This document shows positions 16,091 through 25,255 of a DNA stretch of 64,000 bases, piece by piece. A model generated the notes under the pieces. That model was not told the origin of the DNA, ran no database searches, and saw nothing but the letters and a program-made list of their open reading frames with translations. Each line of letters starts with the position of its first letter. Position 1 is the stretch's first letter. Source of the stretch: Symbiobacterium sp040797425. Its GTDB lineage: Bacteria; Bacillota; Sulfobacillia; Symbiobacteriales; Symbiobacteriaceae. The stretch spans positions 1-64,000 of the forward strand of contig NZ_JBFNEH010000001.1 of the NCBI RefSeq assembly GCF_040797425.1, in the 5' to 3' direction. Both the position numbers and the translations under genes were made by a program.

Positions 16091-16891
16091 TCAGCGGGGC
16101 GCTCGCCTGCCCCGCAGGTTCAGCATCAGCAACACTTCGCCCCGGGGCAGGCCCAGCGCCCCGGCGATCTCCACCGCGTCCTTGCCCTCGTCAGCCAGGC
16201 GCCAGGCCTCCTGCCGCAAGGCTTCGTACCGGTCGGCCGGGGAGGCCGCCTGCTGAAGCGGAACCGCCGCGGCCATCTCTTCCGGCTCCTCCGGCTGGGG
16301 CGGTTCTGCGGAGCCAGCTGCCTCTGGCGCGCTGGGGACTGGCCCCTTCCCGTCCGCCGGCGCATGCCGAGCTGTGGCCTCAGGGGATTGACTCACCATC
16401 GGCGTCCGGGCATCGCCGGGCGGTCGGAGCTCCGGCTGGGCCAGCCGCTGCAGCGCCTCGTACGCCCGCACGGCCGACTGGGGATGGACCGGCGGCTTCT
16501 CCGGCTGGATGCGGGCCCCCGGCTGCACCTGTGCCGGCGGCGGCACCGGGTACCGTGGCTGCTCAGGGGTTCCGGCCTCTGCATCCGTCCCCGACTGCGG
16601 GCCTGCCCCGCCCTGGGCGGGAACGGCCGACGACGACTGCGGCCGGGGCCCGGCCTGCAGCTGCCGGGCAGCCCTCTCTTCGAGCGCGGCGGCCATCTGC
16701 CGGAGCCGCTCCAACCGCTGGTCCACCTCGTCGAAGACCGCCTCGGCGTTCATGGCCACCTCCGCGGTGAGCCGCTCGAGGCGTGTGAGCTCCGCCATCA
16801 CGCGCTGCTGACGTCTGTTCACCTGGTAGAACGCGTAGATCAGGGCCCCGATCACCGCCAGACCCAGCAGCAGGTATGCAACAGTTTCCAT
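16091..16891 (-). CDS. Membrane-anchored coiled-coil protein in the swrB/ylxL position
   Basis: About 266 aa from ATG 16891 (GAGGGGG 6 nt upstream). One N-terminal membrane helix (about 5-22, VAYLLLGLAVIGALIYAF) is followed by a cytoplasmic coiled coil (about 26-78), a long Pro/Ala/Gln-rich linker and a C-terminal 45-residue domain. That domain (YEALRQEAWRLADEG, then IAGALGLPRGEVLLMLNL) resembles the DUF2802/DUF6115 helix-turn-helix-like end found in genes beside fliA. B. subtilis SwrB, encoded just after sigD, activates type III flagellar export through FliP. Only topology, the C-terminal motif and position support the analogy. Confidence 0.6.
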   Translation of the reverse strand: METVAYLLLGLAVIGALIYAFYQVNRRQQRVMAELTRLERLTAEVAMNAEAVFDEVDQRLERLRQMAAALEERAARQLQAGPRPQSSSAVPAQGGAGPQSGTDAEAGTPEQPRYPVPPPAQVQPGARIQPEKPPVHPQSAVRAYEALQRLAQPELRPPGDARTPMVSQSPEATARHAPADGKGPVPSAPEAAGSAEPPQPEEPEEMAAAVPLQQAASPADRYEALRQEAWRLADEGKDAVEIAGALGLPRGEVLLMLNLRGRRAPR

Positions 16892-16979
16892 GCTTCGCCC
16901 CCTCATGCGCTCCGAGCGACAAAACGATCCGCCCCGGCCGTTCCAGACGCAGCCGGGCGGGCACAGTGCGAGTCACCGT

Positions 16980-17744
16980 TCACGACACCAGATCGCGCTT
17001 CAGCCGCGACAGCTTCCCCCGCAGCCGCAGGATCGCCTTGCTGTGCACCTGCGAGACCCGCGCCTGCGAGACCCCCAGCACCTCGCTGACCTCCTTCGCG
17101 ATCAGCCCCTCCTGGTAGATGAGCGAGATCACCAGTTGCTCCTGCTGCGAGAGCGAGGCGATGGCCCGGGCCAGCACCTCCCGCCGCTCGGCCAGTTCGC
17201 TCTCCCGCTCCGGGTCGACCGCCTCGTCGTCGGCCACCCGGTCGCCCAGGGCGGACTCGCCGTCATCCAGGGCCACCGACTCGTCCAGCGAGAGCACGGC
17301 GAGCGTACCGGCCTCCTGCAGCCGCCGCTCCACCTCTTCCACCGAGGTGCCCATGTGCGCCGCCAGTTCCTCGGCGGTGGGCTCGCGGCCGTAGAGCCCC
17401 ATCAGTTCGTCGCGCGCCTTCTCCAGCTGCCGCACCCGCCGGCGCAGGGCGGGGGCCCACTGCATCGCCCGGAGCCCCTCCAGACAGGCACCCCGGATCC
17501 ACGGAATGGCGAAGGTTTCGAACCGTACCCCCCGCTCCGGCTCGTAACGGGCGATGGCCTCGAGCAGCCCGAAACAGCCGTGGCCCTCCACATCGGCCTG
17601 GTCCACGTGCTCGGGCAGGCCCACCATCAGCCGTCCCGCCACGTACCGCACCAGCCAGAGGTAACGTTGGGTCAGGGCGTCGCGCGCGGCCGTGTCGTGG
17701 AACCGGCGCCAGCGCTGCCACAGTTCCTGGTACTGCACGGTCAC
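16980..17744 (-). CDS. fliA: Flagellar/motility RNA polymerase sigma factor FliA (sigma-28/SigD)
   Basis: 254 aa, the normal SigD length. Region 2 contains ADVEGHGCFGLLEAIARYEP followed by RFETFAIPWIRGACLEGLR (core binding and -10 recognition). Region 3 follows with LMGLYGREPTAEELAAHMGTS, and region 4 ends the protein with a helix-turn-helix, IAKEVSEVLGVSQARVSQVHSKAILRLR (-35 recognition). It directs late flagellar transcription (flagellin, fliD, motAB) and is inhibited by FlgM, encoded two genes downstream. In B. subtilis a block of che genes separates flhG and sigD; here fliA follows flhG after 13 nt. Confidence 0.95.
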   Translation of the reverse strand: MTVQYQELWQRWRRFHDTAARDALTQRYLWLVRYVAGRLMVGLPEHVDQADVEGHGCFGLLEAIARYEPERGVRFETFAIPWIRGACLEGLRAMQWAPALRRRVRQLEKARDELMGLYGREPTAEELAAHMGTSVEEVERRLQEAGTLAVLSLDESVALDDGESALGDRVADDEAVDPERESELAERREVLARAIASLSQQEQLVISLIYQEGLIAKEVSEVLGVSQARVSQVHSKAILRLRGKLSRLKRDLVS

Positions 17745-17757
17745 GGTGATTCCCCCT

Positions 17758-18648
17758 CTACAGGCTGCCGCCCCTGCGGGCGAAGAGGCCGGCGAGCCGG
17801 CTGAAGAACGAACCCGGCTCCGGCGGCCGCGGGGGCTCCTCGCCCACCAGGCGGCTCACCATGGCCACCACCGCCCGGGAGGCAGGGGCCCCGGGATAGC
17901 TCAACACGACAGGCACCTTGCGCCGGACCGCCTGCCACACGTGGGGGTCGCGCGGGATGGTCCCCACGTGGCGCACCTCGGCCCCCAGGAAGTTCCGCGC
18001 CGTGGTGACGATGCGGTCGGCCGCCCGCTCCGCGTCTTCCAGCCGCTCCGCCTGGTTGACGGCCAACCGGATCTTCACGCGGGGGTCGCGGGCCACCAGC
18101 GCCTTGATGATCGTGTAGGCGTCGGCCATCGCGGTGGGCTCCGGGGTGGTGACCACCAGCACCTGGTCGGCTGCCAGGGCAAACTCCAGCACCGCGTCGC
18201 CCAGCCCGGCCCCCGTGTCCAGCACCAGGTAGTCGGCCTCGTCCTGAAGCCGCTCCAGGGCCCGGAGGACGGGCTGCAGCTGACCCGCGCTCAGATTGCC
18301 CAGCTCCACCAGGCCGGAACCGCCGGCAATGAGCTTGAGGCCGGTAGCGGTCCGGTGGATCACCTGCGGCAGGTCCACCTCTCCCCGCAGGAAATGCCCC
18401 AGGTGGTACGGCGGCACCGTACCCAGCAGGATGTCAGCGTTGGCCAGGCCCAGGTCGACGTCCATGAGCAGCACTTCGCGGCCCGACTGCCTCAGCACCA
18501 GGGCAAGGTTCACCGCCAGGTTCGTCTTCCCGACCCCGCCCTTCCCGCTGGTCACCGCGATGACCTGGAAGCGCCGGCCGACCTGACCCGTCACCTGCCT
18601 CCGGTAGGCTGCGGCCAGTTCCCGCAGACGGCTGGCTTGGTCGATCAT
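17758..18648 (-). CDS. flhG: MinD-like ATPase FlhG (YlxH), flagellar number/placement regulator
   Basis: 296 aa. The deviant Walker A motif of the ParA/MinD family is intact: TSGKGGVGKTNLAVNLAL. Also visible are the switch LMDVDLGLANADILLG and the DYLVLDTGAGLG strand. The C-terminal region (about 255-296), with a Pro-rich patch and FFSRLAGLFA, fits a membrane-targeting amphipathic helix. An N-terminal activator helix (QASRLRELAAAYRR) resembles the segment that stimulates FlhF GTPase. It lies directly after flhF. Confidence 0.94.
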   Translation of the reverse strand: MIDQASRLRELAAAYRRQVTGQVGRRFQVIAVTSGKGGVGKTNLAVNLALVLRQSGREVLLMDVDLGLANADILLGTVPPYHLGHFLRGEVDLPQVIHRTATGLKLIAGGSGLVELGNLSAGQLQPVLRALERLQDEADYLVLDTGAGLGDAVLEFALAADQVLVVTTPEPTAMADAYTIIKALVARDPRVKIRLAVNQAERLEDAERAADRIVTTARNFLGAEVRHVGTIPRDPHVWQAVRRKVPVVLSYPGAPASRAVVAMVSRLVGEEPPRPPEPGSFFSRLAGLFARRGGSL

Positions 18649-18653
18649 CGCGC

Positions 18654-19865
18654 TTACGCCCCCATGAAGAGTCTGGAGTAGTCGACGGCGTCGGCAGGCC
18701 GCAGATCATCGGGGACGGACTGGCCGTCGGTGATGTACGAGACCGGCAGGTCGCTCCGCAGGCGGATGTTCAGCAGGAGCCCGGGGGCGGAGGTCTCGTC
18801 CACCTTGGTGAACAGCAGGCGGTTGACGCCCAGGGGCAGGTAGCGCTCCAGCATGCGGTCGGCGTCGCGCGGGTTGGTGTTCAGCGCGAACACCAGGTGG
18901 ATCTCGTCGGGCCGGGCTGCCGCCAGCAGCTCCTGCAGCTCGGCCATCCGCTCATCGTCCTTGTGGCTCCGGCCGCCGGTGTCGATGAGCACCAGGTCGG
19001 CGCCGGCGGTCTCCTCCAGGGCCTGGGCCACGTCGAGGGGGCGCTCCACCGTGTAGAGGGGGATGGAGAGGATGTCGGCGTAGGTGCGCAACTGGTCCAC
19101 CGCCGCGATCCGGAAGGTGTCGGCAGTGATCAGCTCCACCTTCAGCCCCCGCTCCAGGGCGAAGTGCGCCGCCAGCTTGGCCAGCGTGGTGGTCTTGCCG
19201 ACGCCGGTGGGACCGACCAGAGCCACCACACGGCGCTGGCCCGGCCCGGCCTGAATCGGGGCGCCGGGGCCCAGAAGCCGGAAGAGCTCGGCCCGCAGGA
19301 GCGCCCGGCCCTTGGTGGCGTGGGCGCCGACCTTGCGGCTGATGGAGAGCGCCAGCCCCTCCTCCACCCCCGCCTCCAGCAGCTGCTCGTACACCTTCCG
19401 GGCGTAACCCTTAAGCTCCATCAAAGCGGCCGGGTCCGGCCGGTTCTCCACCAGCCGGGTCACGGCCTGCTTCAGGTCGGCCATCTCGCGCCGCAGGGCC
19501 GCAAACTCGGGGGCCAGCGGAACGCCCGCGGCCGCCGGCGCGGCCTGCGCCGCAGGGGCCGGAACCGCCGCGGCGCGGGGGGACGACGCAGCCGGGGAGG
19601 CCGCAACAGCCACGGGACGGGCAGGATCGGCCGGTGCGGGTGCAGCCGGCGGACGGGCCGCCGCCGGTTTCGCCGCCCGCGGCGGGGCGGGCCGCTCGTC
19701 CGCGGCGACGGTAAGTTCCGTCATCTCCTTGCCAAAGAGGCCGAAAATGCCGCCCACCCGCACCTTGCGGCTGTCGACGATCACCGCGTCGGTGCCCAGC
19801 TCGTTCTTGGCCAGGATCAAGGCCTCCGCATAGGTGGGCGCCACGTACTTCTTCACCTGCATCAT
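18654..19865 (-). CDS. flhF: SRP-like GTPase FlhF
   Basis: 403 aa. It starts MQVKKYVAPTYAEALILAKNELGTDAVIVDSRKV, the FlhF B-domain. A long Ala/Pro linker (about 65-125) follows, then the N and G domains with P-loop LVGPTGVGKTTTLAKLAAHFAL, the DTFRIAAVDQLRTYADI insertion box characteristic of SRP GTPases, and LIDTGGRSHKD. FlhF sets the site of new flagella by recruiting early basal-body parts. ATG 19865 overlaps the flhA stop by 4 nt (ATGA). Confidence 0.95.
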   Translation of the reverse strand: MMQVKKYVAPTYAEALILAKNELGTDAVIVDSRKVRVGGIFGLFGKEMTELTVAADERPAPPRAAKPAAARPPAAPAPADPARPVAVAASPAASSPRAAAVPAPAAQAAPAAAGVPLAPEFAALRREMADLKQAVTRLVENRPDPAALMELKGYARKVYEQLLEAGVEEGLALSISRKVGAHATKGRALLRAELFRLLGPGAPIQAGPGQRRVVALVGPTGVGKTTTLAKLAAHFALERGLKVELITADTFRIAAVDQLRTYADILSIPLYTVERPLDVAQALEETAGADLVLIDTGGRSHKDDERMAELQELLAAARPDEIHLVFALNTNPRDADRMLERYLPLGVNRLLFTKVDETSAPGLLLNIRLRSDLPVSYITDGQSVPDDLRPADAVDYSRLFMGA

Positions 19866-21913
19866 GCACGTATCACCCCGACCGACTCGATCTCAAGCTT
19901 CGGATCCAGCTCCGCGTAGGAGAGCACGATGAGGCGCGGGTACGTGTGCTGTGCGATGCGCCGGATCACCGGGCGCAGGGCAGGCGAGCAGACCAGGACG
20001 GGGACATCGCCCCGCTGGGCCATCGCCTGTGCCTCCTTTGCGATGCCGTTGATGACGGCCTGGGCCAGGTCCGGATCCAGGGCGGGCCCGGGGCCCCGCT
20101 TCTCGGCGGCGGCCATGAGCCGCTGCTCCACGTCGGGCGCCAGGGTGATGGCCTTGATGACCGGTCCCAGTTCGAAGTGGTGCACAATGACCCGCCCCAG
20201 GGCCACCCGCACCTTCTCGGTGAGCTGCTCGGGGTCCTTGGTCACCGGCGCCCAGTCCGCCAGGGCCTCGAAGATCAGCACCAGGTCTCGGATGGGCACG
20301 CCCTCGGCCAGCAGGTTCTGCAGGACCTTCTGAATCTCGCCCAGCGAGAGCAGCCGCGGGGTAAGCTCCTCCACCAGGGCCGGGTGGGTCTCCTTCAGGG
20401 AGTCCACCATGGTCTTGACCTCCTGGCGGCCCAGCAACTGCGCCGCGTTCTCCTTGATCACCTCGGTGAGGTGAGCCACCAGCACCGAGCCCGGGTCGAC
20501 CACGGTGTAGCCGATCAGCTCGGCCCGCTGCTTGTCTGCAGGGGAAATCCAGAGCGCCTGGAGGCCGAAGGCCGGCTCCACGGTGGGCTGGCCGGGCACC
20601 GTCTCGTCGAGGCCGCCGGGGTCCATCGCCAGGTAGCGGTCGGGCTGCAGCTCGTAGGAGCCCACCTCGATGCCCCGCAGCTTGATGACGTACTGGTACG
20701 GCCCCAGGGCCAGGTTGTCCCGCACCCGGATGTAGGGAAGCAGGAGCCCCAGGTTGGCCGCCACCTGCTTGCGCACCGCCACCACCCGGTCCAGCAGGTC
20801 GCCGCCGCGGGCCGGGTCGGCCATCGGCACCAGAGCGTAGCCCAGCTCCACCTCCAGCGGGTCCACGGGCGTGAGCTGCACCTTGGTCTCGGGCAGGGCC
20901 TCGTTGGTGATGGGCAGGGGCTCGGGCTCGGGCACCTCGGCGGCCGCCCGCGCCGTCTGGTAGCGGAGGCTGAGGGCCGCCGTGCCCAGGATGACCAGGC
21001 CGATCAGGAAGAAGGGCACCGTGGGCATGCCCGGGATGAAGCCCAGCAGGATCAGGAGGCCGCCCGCCAGCATCAGCAGCTTGGGGTCGCCGCCCAGCTG
21101 GCGGGTGAGCTCGATCCCGAGGCTGGACTCGCCGGCCGCGCGGGTGACCAGGATGCCCGTCGCGGTGGAGACCAGCAGCGCCGGGATCTGGGTCACCAGG
21201 CCGTCGCCCACGGTGCGGAGCGAGTAGTGTGACCAGGCCTCGTTGAAACTCATGCCCTGCTGGAGCATGCCGACGATGAAGCCGCCCAGCAGGTTGATGA
21301 AAACGATGAGCAGGCCGGCGATGGCGTCGCCCTTGATGAACTTGGTGGCGCCGTCCATCGCACCGTAGAAATCGGCTTCCCGCTCAATCTCCCGCCGGCG
21401 GGCCCGGGCCTCCGCCTCGGTGATGAGCCCGGCGTTCAGGTCGGCGTCGATCGACATCTGCTTGCCGGGCATCGCATCGAGGGTGAAGCGGGCAGCCACT
21501 TCGGAGACCCGCTCGGCGCCCTTCGTGATGACGACGAACTGAACGATGACGAGGATGAGGAAGACGATGAGTCCGACCACCGTGTTGCCGCCGACGACGA
21601 ACTCGCCGAAGCGACGGATGACCTCGCCCGCCTCGCCGGTGGTGAGCAGCAGGCGGGTGGTGGAGACGTTGAGCGAGATGCGGAAGAGGGTGGTGATGAG
21701 CAGCAGGGTGGGTAACGACGAGAACTGGAGGACCTCGTTGGTGAAGATGGAGACCAGCACGATCACCACGGCGACCGCCACGTTGAACGTGAGCAGGAGG
21801 TCGACCAGGAACTCGGGCAAGGGCACGATGAGCAGGGTGACCATGGCCACCATCGCGCCGGCCACGGCGACGTCGGCGAACCGGATCGACGGGGCGCCGC
21901 TCTGGTTGGTCAC
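19862..21913 (-). CDS. flhA: Flagellar export gate protein FlhA
   Basis: 683 aa, typical length. The N-terminal half has eight membrane helices. The cytoplasmic loop contains GAERVSEVAARFTLDAMPGKQMSIDADLNAG, the FHIPEP signature region. The C-terminal half (about 330-683) is the export ring domain with GVPIRDLVLIFEALADWAP. FlhA forms the nonameric ring that receives chaperone-substrate complexes. It lies between flhB and flhF, as in Bacillus, with short spacing on both sides. Confidence 0.96.
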   Translation of the reverse strand: MTNQSGAPSIRFADVAVAGAMVAMVTLLIVPLPEFLVDLLLTFNVAVAVVIVLVSIFTNEVLQFSSLPTLLLITTLFRISLNVSTTRLLLTTGEAGEVIRRFGEFVVGGNTVVGLIVFLILVIVQFVVITKGAERVSEVAARFTLDAMPGKQMSIDADLNAGLITEAEARARRREIEREADFYGAMDGATKFIKGDAIAGLLIVFINLLGGFIVGMLQQGMSFNEAWSHYSLRTVGDGLVTQIPALLVSTATGILVTRAAGESSLGIELTRQLGGDPKLLMLAGGLLILLGFIPGMPTVPFFLIGLVILGTAALSLRYQTARAAAEVPEPEPLPITNEALPETKVQLTPVDPLEVELGYALVPMADPARGGDLLDRVVAVRKQVAANLGLLLPYIRVRDNLALGPYQYVIKLRGIEVGSYELQPDRYLAMDPGGLDETVPGQPTVEPAFGLQALWISPADKQRAELIGYTVVDPGSVLVAHLTEVIKENAAQLLGRQEVKTMVDSLKETHPALVEELTPRLLSLGEIQKVLQNLLAEGVPIRDLVLIFEALADWAPVTKDPEQLTEKVRVALGRVIVHHFELGPVIKAITLAPDVEQRLMAAAEKRGPGPALDPDLAQAVINGIAKEAQAMAQRGDVPVLVCSPALRPVIRRIAQHTYPRLIVLSYAELDPKLEIESVGVIRA

Positions 21914-21939
21914 AGCTCTCTCACCTCGGTGTCAGACAG

Positions 21940-23028
21940 TTATCTCTCCTGGCCGGCCTGGCGGCTCTGCCGCCGCAGGTTATAGACGAAGGCCAGCACC
22001 TCGGCCACGGCCTGGTAGTATTCGGGTGGGATCAGCCGGCCGACCTCAACGTCGTAGTAGAGGCCCCGGGCCAGCGCACGGTTCTCCACCATGGGCACGT
22101 CGTGTGCCCGGGCGATCTTCTTGATCTCCTGCGCCAGCAGGTCGGCGCCCTTGGCCACCACCCGCGGCGCCGCGTCCTCGGCGGCGTTGTACTTGAGCGC
22201 CACGGCGAAGTGGGTCGGGTTGGTGACCACCACGTCGGCGTTGGGCACCTCCTTGAGGGCCCGGCGCCGCATGGCCAGTTCCCGCATGCGCTGCCGCTGT
22301 CTCGACTTCAGCTCGGGGGCACCCTCCTGCTCCCGGTACTCCTGCTTGACCTCCTGCTTGGTCATGCGCAGCGACCGGCGGAACTCCCAATACTGGTAGG
22401 CGTAGTCGAGGATACCGACCGCCAGGAAGGCGATGCCCACGGCCAGCATCACGTCCAGGAGCATGTCGGCCACGGCCGCCACGCCGGCCGGGACGTTCTG
22501 GGCCATCAGGTTCGGAAACTGGGGCACCAGGTCGAGCACCTTCCGGTAGGCGATGTAGCCGATGGCCACGGCCTTGATCAGGCCCTTGAGCACCTCGGTC
22601 AGCGTCCGCAGCGAGAAGATGCGGGTGAGACCGGTGATGGGATTCAGCGTCTGGAACCGGGGCACCAGGGCCCGCAGGGTGAAGATGAACTGGGTCTGCA
22701 GGGCTCCCACCACCACGCCGATGGCTATGAGCGCCAGCGTGATGGGGAGCACTGTCCTCAGCAGCACCAGGGACCAGTCCAGCAGGAGCGCGCCGGTGCT
22801 CTCCGGTGTGAGCTCGGCGGGGCTCAGGTTCTCGAATGCGCCCGTCATGCCGCCGGCCACCTGGGCCACGGCAGAGGCGCCCAGCCCCCGCAGGGCCAGC
22901 GTGGCGGCCACGAGCCCGATTCCGGCCACCAGGTCGTGCGACCGGGCGACCCGGCCCTCCTCCCGGGCCTTGGTGAGCCTTCGTGGCGTTGGCTCCTCGG
23001 TGCGCTCGGCGAAGAGCTGCAGGTCCAT
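21940..23028 (-). CDS. flhB: Flagellar export switch protein FlhB
   Basis: 362 aa. The N terminus reads ERTEEPTPRRLTKAREEGRVARS, the canonical FlhB start. Four membrane helices follow. The cytoplasmic domain begins LRMTKQEVKQEYREQEGAPELK and carries the autocleavage site NPTH (VVTNPTHFAVALKY). Self-cleavage between Asn and Pro switches export from hook to filament substrates together with FliK. It follows fliR by 3 nt. Confidence 0.96.
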   Translation of the reverse strand: MDLQLFAERTEEPTPRRLTKAREEGRVARSHDLVAGIGLVAATLALRGLGASAVAQVAGGMTGAFENLSPAELTPESTGALLLDWSLVLLRTVLPITLALIAIGVVVGALQTQFIFTLRALVPRFQTLNPITGLTRIFSLRTLTEVLKGLIKAVAIGYIAYRKVLDLVPQFPNLMAQNVPAGVAAVADMLLDVMLAVGIAFLAVGILDYAYQYWEFRRSLRMTKQEVKQEYREQEGAPELKSRQRQRMRELAMRRRALKEVPNADVVVTNPTHFAVALKYNAAEDAAPRVVAKGADLLAQEIKKIARAHDVPMVENRALARGLYYDVEVGRLIPPEYYQAVAEVLAFVYNLRRQSRQAGQER

Positions 23029-23031
23029 GGC

Positions 23032-23811
23032 CTATCCCCCCGTCCCCGCCCGCATCAGGTCGAGCACGCGCAGCGTCTCGGTGTAGCCCGCCTCGAACAG
23101 GGCGGCCAGCGGCCGGGCGTAAAAGGGCAGCAGGAGCACGAGCAGAAGCAGCCCCACAAACGTCTTGGTGCCCAGGCCGATGGCGAAGATGTTGAGCTGC
23201 GCCACCGCCCGGTTGAGCACCGCGAACGCCACCATGGTGAGCAGCATCGCCCCCAGGAAGGGCAGGATCAGCTGGATGGCCAGGGCCAACAGCTGGCCGA
23301 AGAGCTTCGCCACGTAGAGCCCGGTGACGGAGGCCTCCACGGGCCCGCCGGGCGGCAGCAGGACGTAGCTCTGTGCCAGCGCCCGGATGAGCCAGTGGTG
23401 GCCGTCGATGCCCAGGAAGAACACCAGGGCGGTGGTCTGGAACAGGTTGCCCAGCACCGTGGCCCCCTGGCCGGTGAGCGGGTCGAAGAGGCCGGCGAGG
23501 GCGAAGCCCATCTCCATGTCGATTGCGGCCCCGGCGATCTGCATCACGCTCACCACCAGCAGGCAGAGGAAGCCGATGACCAGCCCCACCAGCAGTTCCA
23601 GGAGCGCCGTGAGGAGGAGGTGCGCACCCTGGGTGTGCTCCGGGGCCACCTGGATCGCGGGGATCAGAAAGAAGCCGAGTACGAAGGAGAGCGCGACCCG
23701 GAGCTGAAACGGCACGAACCGCAGCGAGAAAACGGGTGCGGCGGTGAAAATGCCCATCGCCCGGGAGGCGCCCAGAAGCAGCGCCGTGAGCTGCGCGTAG
23801 AGCGTTTCCAT
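23032..23811 (-). CDS. fliR: Flagellar export gate protein FliR
   Basis: 259 aa with six hydrophobic segments. Family hallmarks include RALGIFTAAPVFS near the N terminus, GLVIGFLCLLVVSVMQIAGAAIDMEMGFALAGLFDPLTGQGATVLGNLF in the middle and LLLLVLLLPFYA near the end. FliR is the single subunit that joins FliP5 and FliQ4 in the helical export gate. It lies between fliQ and flhB with very short gaps. Confidence 0.94.
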   Translation of the reverse strand: METLYAQLTALLLGASRAMGIFTAAPVFSLRFVPFQLRVALSFVLGFFLIPAIQVAPEHTQGAHLLLTALLELLVGLVIGFLCLLVVSVMQIAGAAIDMEMGFALAGLFDPLTGQGATVLGNLFQTTALVFFLGIDGHHWLIRALAQSYVLLPPGGPVEASVTGLYVAKLFGQLLALAIQLILPFLGAMLLTMVAFAVLNRAVAQLNIFAIGLGTKTFVGLLLLVLLLPFYARPLAALFEAGYTETLRVLDLMRAGTGG

Positions 23812-23817
23812 GGGCCG

Positions 23818-24087
23818 TCAGCGCACCATCTCGGGCAGCAATGCGATCATGCGCCGGGCGAAGTCCATCAGCGTTGTCAGCATCCAGGGGCCGAAGAAGA
23901 TCAGGCCCGCCAGAGCCGCCAGGAGCTTGGGCACGAACTGGAGCGACGCCTCGTTCACCTGCGTGGTCGCCTGGAACAGTGAGACGAGCAGGCCCACCAG
24001 CAGACCCAGCCCGATGACAGGCGCCGCCACGTAGAGGGCGGTGCGCACCGCCTCCTGGGCGATGTCAAGGGCAAATTCCGGCGTCAA
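23818..24087 (-). CDS. fliQ: Flagellar export gate protein FliQ
   Basis: 89 aa, the standard FliQ size, with two membrane helices: about 16-36 (ALYVAAPVIGLGLLVGLLVSLF) and about 51-77. Between them is the conserved loop QATTQVNEASLQFVPK, diagnostic for FliQ/SpaQ. Four copies wrap the outside of the FliP-FliR gate. The order fliP-fliQ-fliR is standard. Confidence 0.95.
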   Translation of the reverse strand: MTPEFALDIAQEAVRTALYVAAPVIGLGLLVGLLVSLFQATTQVNEASLQFVPKLLAALAGLIFFGPWMLTTLMDFARRMIALLPEMVR

Positions 24088-24102
24088 CGGCGCTCGCCCC
24101 CT

Positions 24103-24864
24103 TTATCCGACAAAGCTCTCCACCAGAGACTCCACCACCAGGTGCCATCCGTCGACCAGCACGAAGAGCAGCACCTTGAAGGGCAGCGAGATCAGGGTCG
24201 GCGGCACCATCATCATGCCGAGGGACATCATGAGGCTGGCGACGATCAGGTCGATGATGATGAAGGGCACGTAGATGAGGAAGCCCATGGTGAAGGCGGT
24301 CTTGAGTTCGCTGAGGGCGAAGGCGGGCACCACGGTGAGGAAGTGGACGTCCTCCGGCCCGTCGGGCGCCTCCTCGCCGCTCACCTCCAGCATCAGCCCC
24401 AGGTCTGCCTCCCGCGTCTGCTTCAGCATGAACGCCTTCAGCGGCAGCGCGCCCCGCTCGATGGCCTCCACCTGGTCGATCTCCCCGGCCAGGTACGGCT
24501 GGATGGCCGTCCGGTTGATCTCGGTGAAGGTGGGCATCATCACCGCGGCGGTAAGAAACAGCGCCAGCCCGATGAGCACCTGGTTCGGAGGCGTCTGCTG
24601 CAGCCCCAGCGCACTGCGGATGAAGCTGAAGACGACGATGATGCGCGTGAAGGAGGTGCACAGGATGATGATGGACGGGGCCAGCGTCAGCACCGTGAGC
24701 AGCAGGAGCAGCTGCATCGTCTGCAGCCCCTCCTGGGGCGTTTCCGCCGGCCGCACAAAGTCAAAGCTGGGAATCGCGATCTGCTGGGCGGAGGCCGCCG
24801 GCGCCGCCAGGAGCAGCAGCGCCGCCACCGTCAGGGAGAGGCGAAGGACGCGCCTACTCCTCAT
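24103..24864 (-). CDS. fliP: Flagellar export gate protein FliP
   Basis: 253 aa with a cleavable signal peptide (about 1-26, ending APAASAQQ). The signature LLLLTVLTLAPSIIILCTSFTRIIVVFSFIRSALGLQQTPPNQVLIGLALFLT follows, and then the second signature, TAFTMGFLIYVPFIIIDLIVASLMMSLGMMMVPP. FliP forms the pentameric core of the export channel. It overlaps the end of fliO by 11 nt. Confidence 0.97.
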   Translation of the reverse strand: MRSRRVLRLSLTVAALLLLAAPAASAQQIAIPSFDFVRPAETPQEGLQTMQLLLLLTVLTLAPSIIILCTSFTRIIVVFSFIRSALGLQQTPPNQVLIGLALFLTAAVMMPTFTEINRTAIQPYLAGEIDQVEAIERGALPLKAFMLKQTREADLGLMLEVSGEEAPDGPEDVHFLTVVPAFALSELKTAFTMGFLIYVPFIIIDLIVASLMMSLGMMMVPPTLISLPFKVLLFVLVDGWHLVVESLVESFVG

Positions 24865-25255
24865 GGCTTCCTTCCCCCTTGCGCTTCAGGAGGCTGCGCA
24901 TGCGGTCGAGGTTCGCCCGCACCGCCCCCTCGATGCCCGCCAGGCTCTCGGGCGAGGCTCCCCGCTCCAGTGGCGGCTCCGCCGTCCACTCGGCCACCAG
25001 CGCCGGGTCATCGAAGCGCTGGAGCAGCTGAATCGACCCATCGGTTGCGCCCAGGAGCAGGACCTCCTGCCCCACCTGCACCAGGAGCAGGTACCGGTCC
25101 CGGCCTACGGCGAGCCCCTCCAGCACCCGCATGCGCCGACCCCGGCTGAACTGGAACTGCCACCGGGCCAGCCAGCGCACGGCCACGAGGGCCAGAACGA
25201 TCACCAGGATGGCGCCCACGAGCAGGCGGAGCAGCAGCGCCGCGCCCTCGTTCAT
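24854..25255 (-). CDS. fliO: Flagellar export assembly protein FliO (FliZ-like)
   Basis: 133 aa. One membrane helix near the N terminus (about 7-26, LLRLLVGAILVIVLALVAVR) is followed by the small cytoplasmic beta-domain MRVLEGLAVGRDRYLLLVQVGQEVLLLGATDGSIQLLQRF, the FliO/FliZ signature. FliO is a chaperone for assembly of FliP rings. It lies between fliN and fliP and overlaps both. Confidence 0.88.
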   Translation of the reverse strand: MNEGAALLLRLLVGAILVIVLALVAVRWLARWQFQFSRGRRMRVLEGLAVGRDRYLLLVQVGQEVLLLGATDGSIQLLQRFDDPALVAEWTAEPPLERGASPESLAGIEGAVRANLDRMRSLLKRKGEGSHEE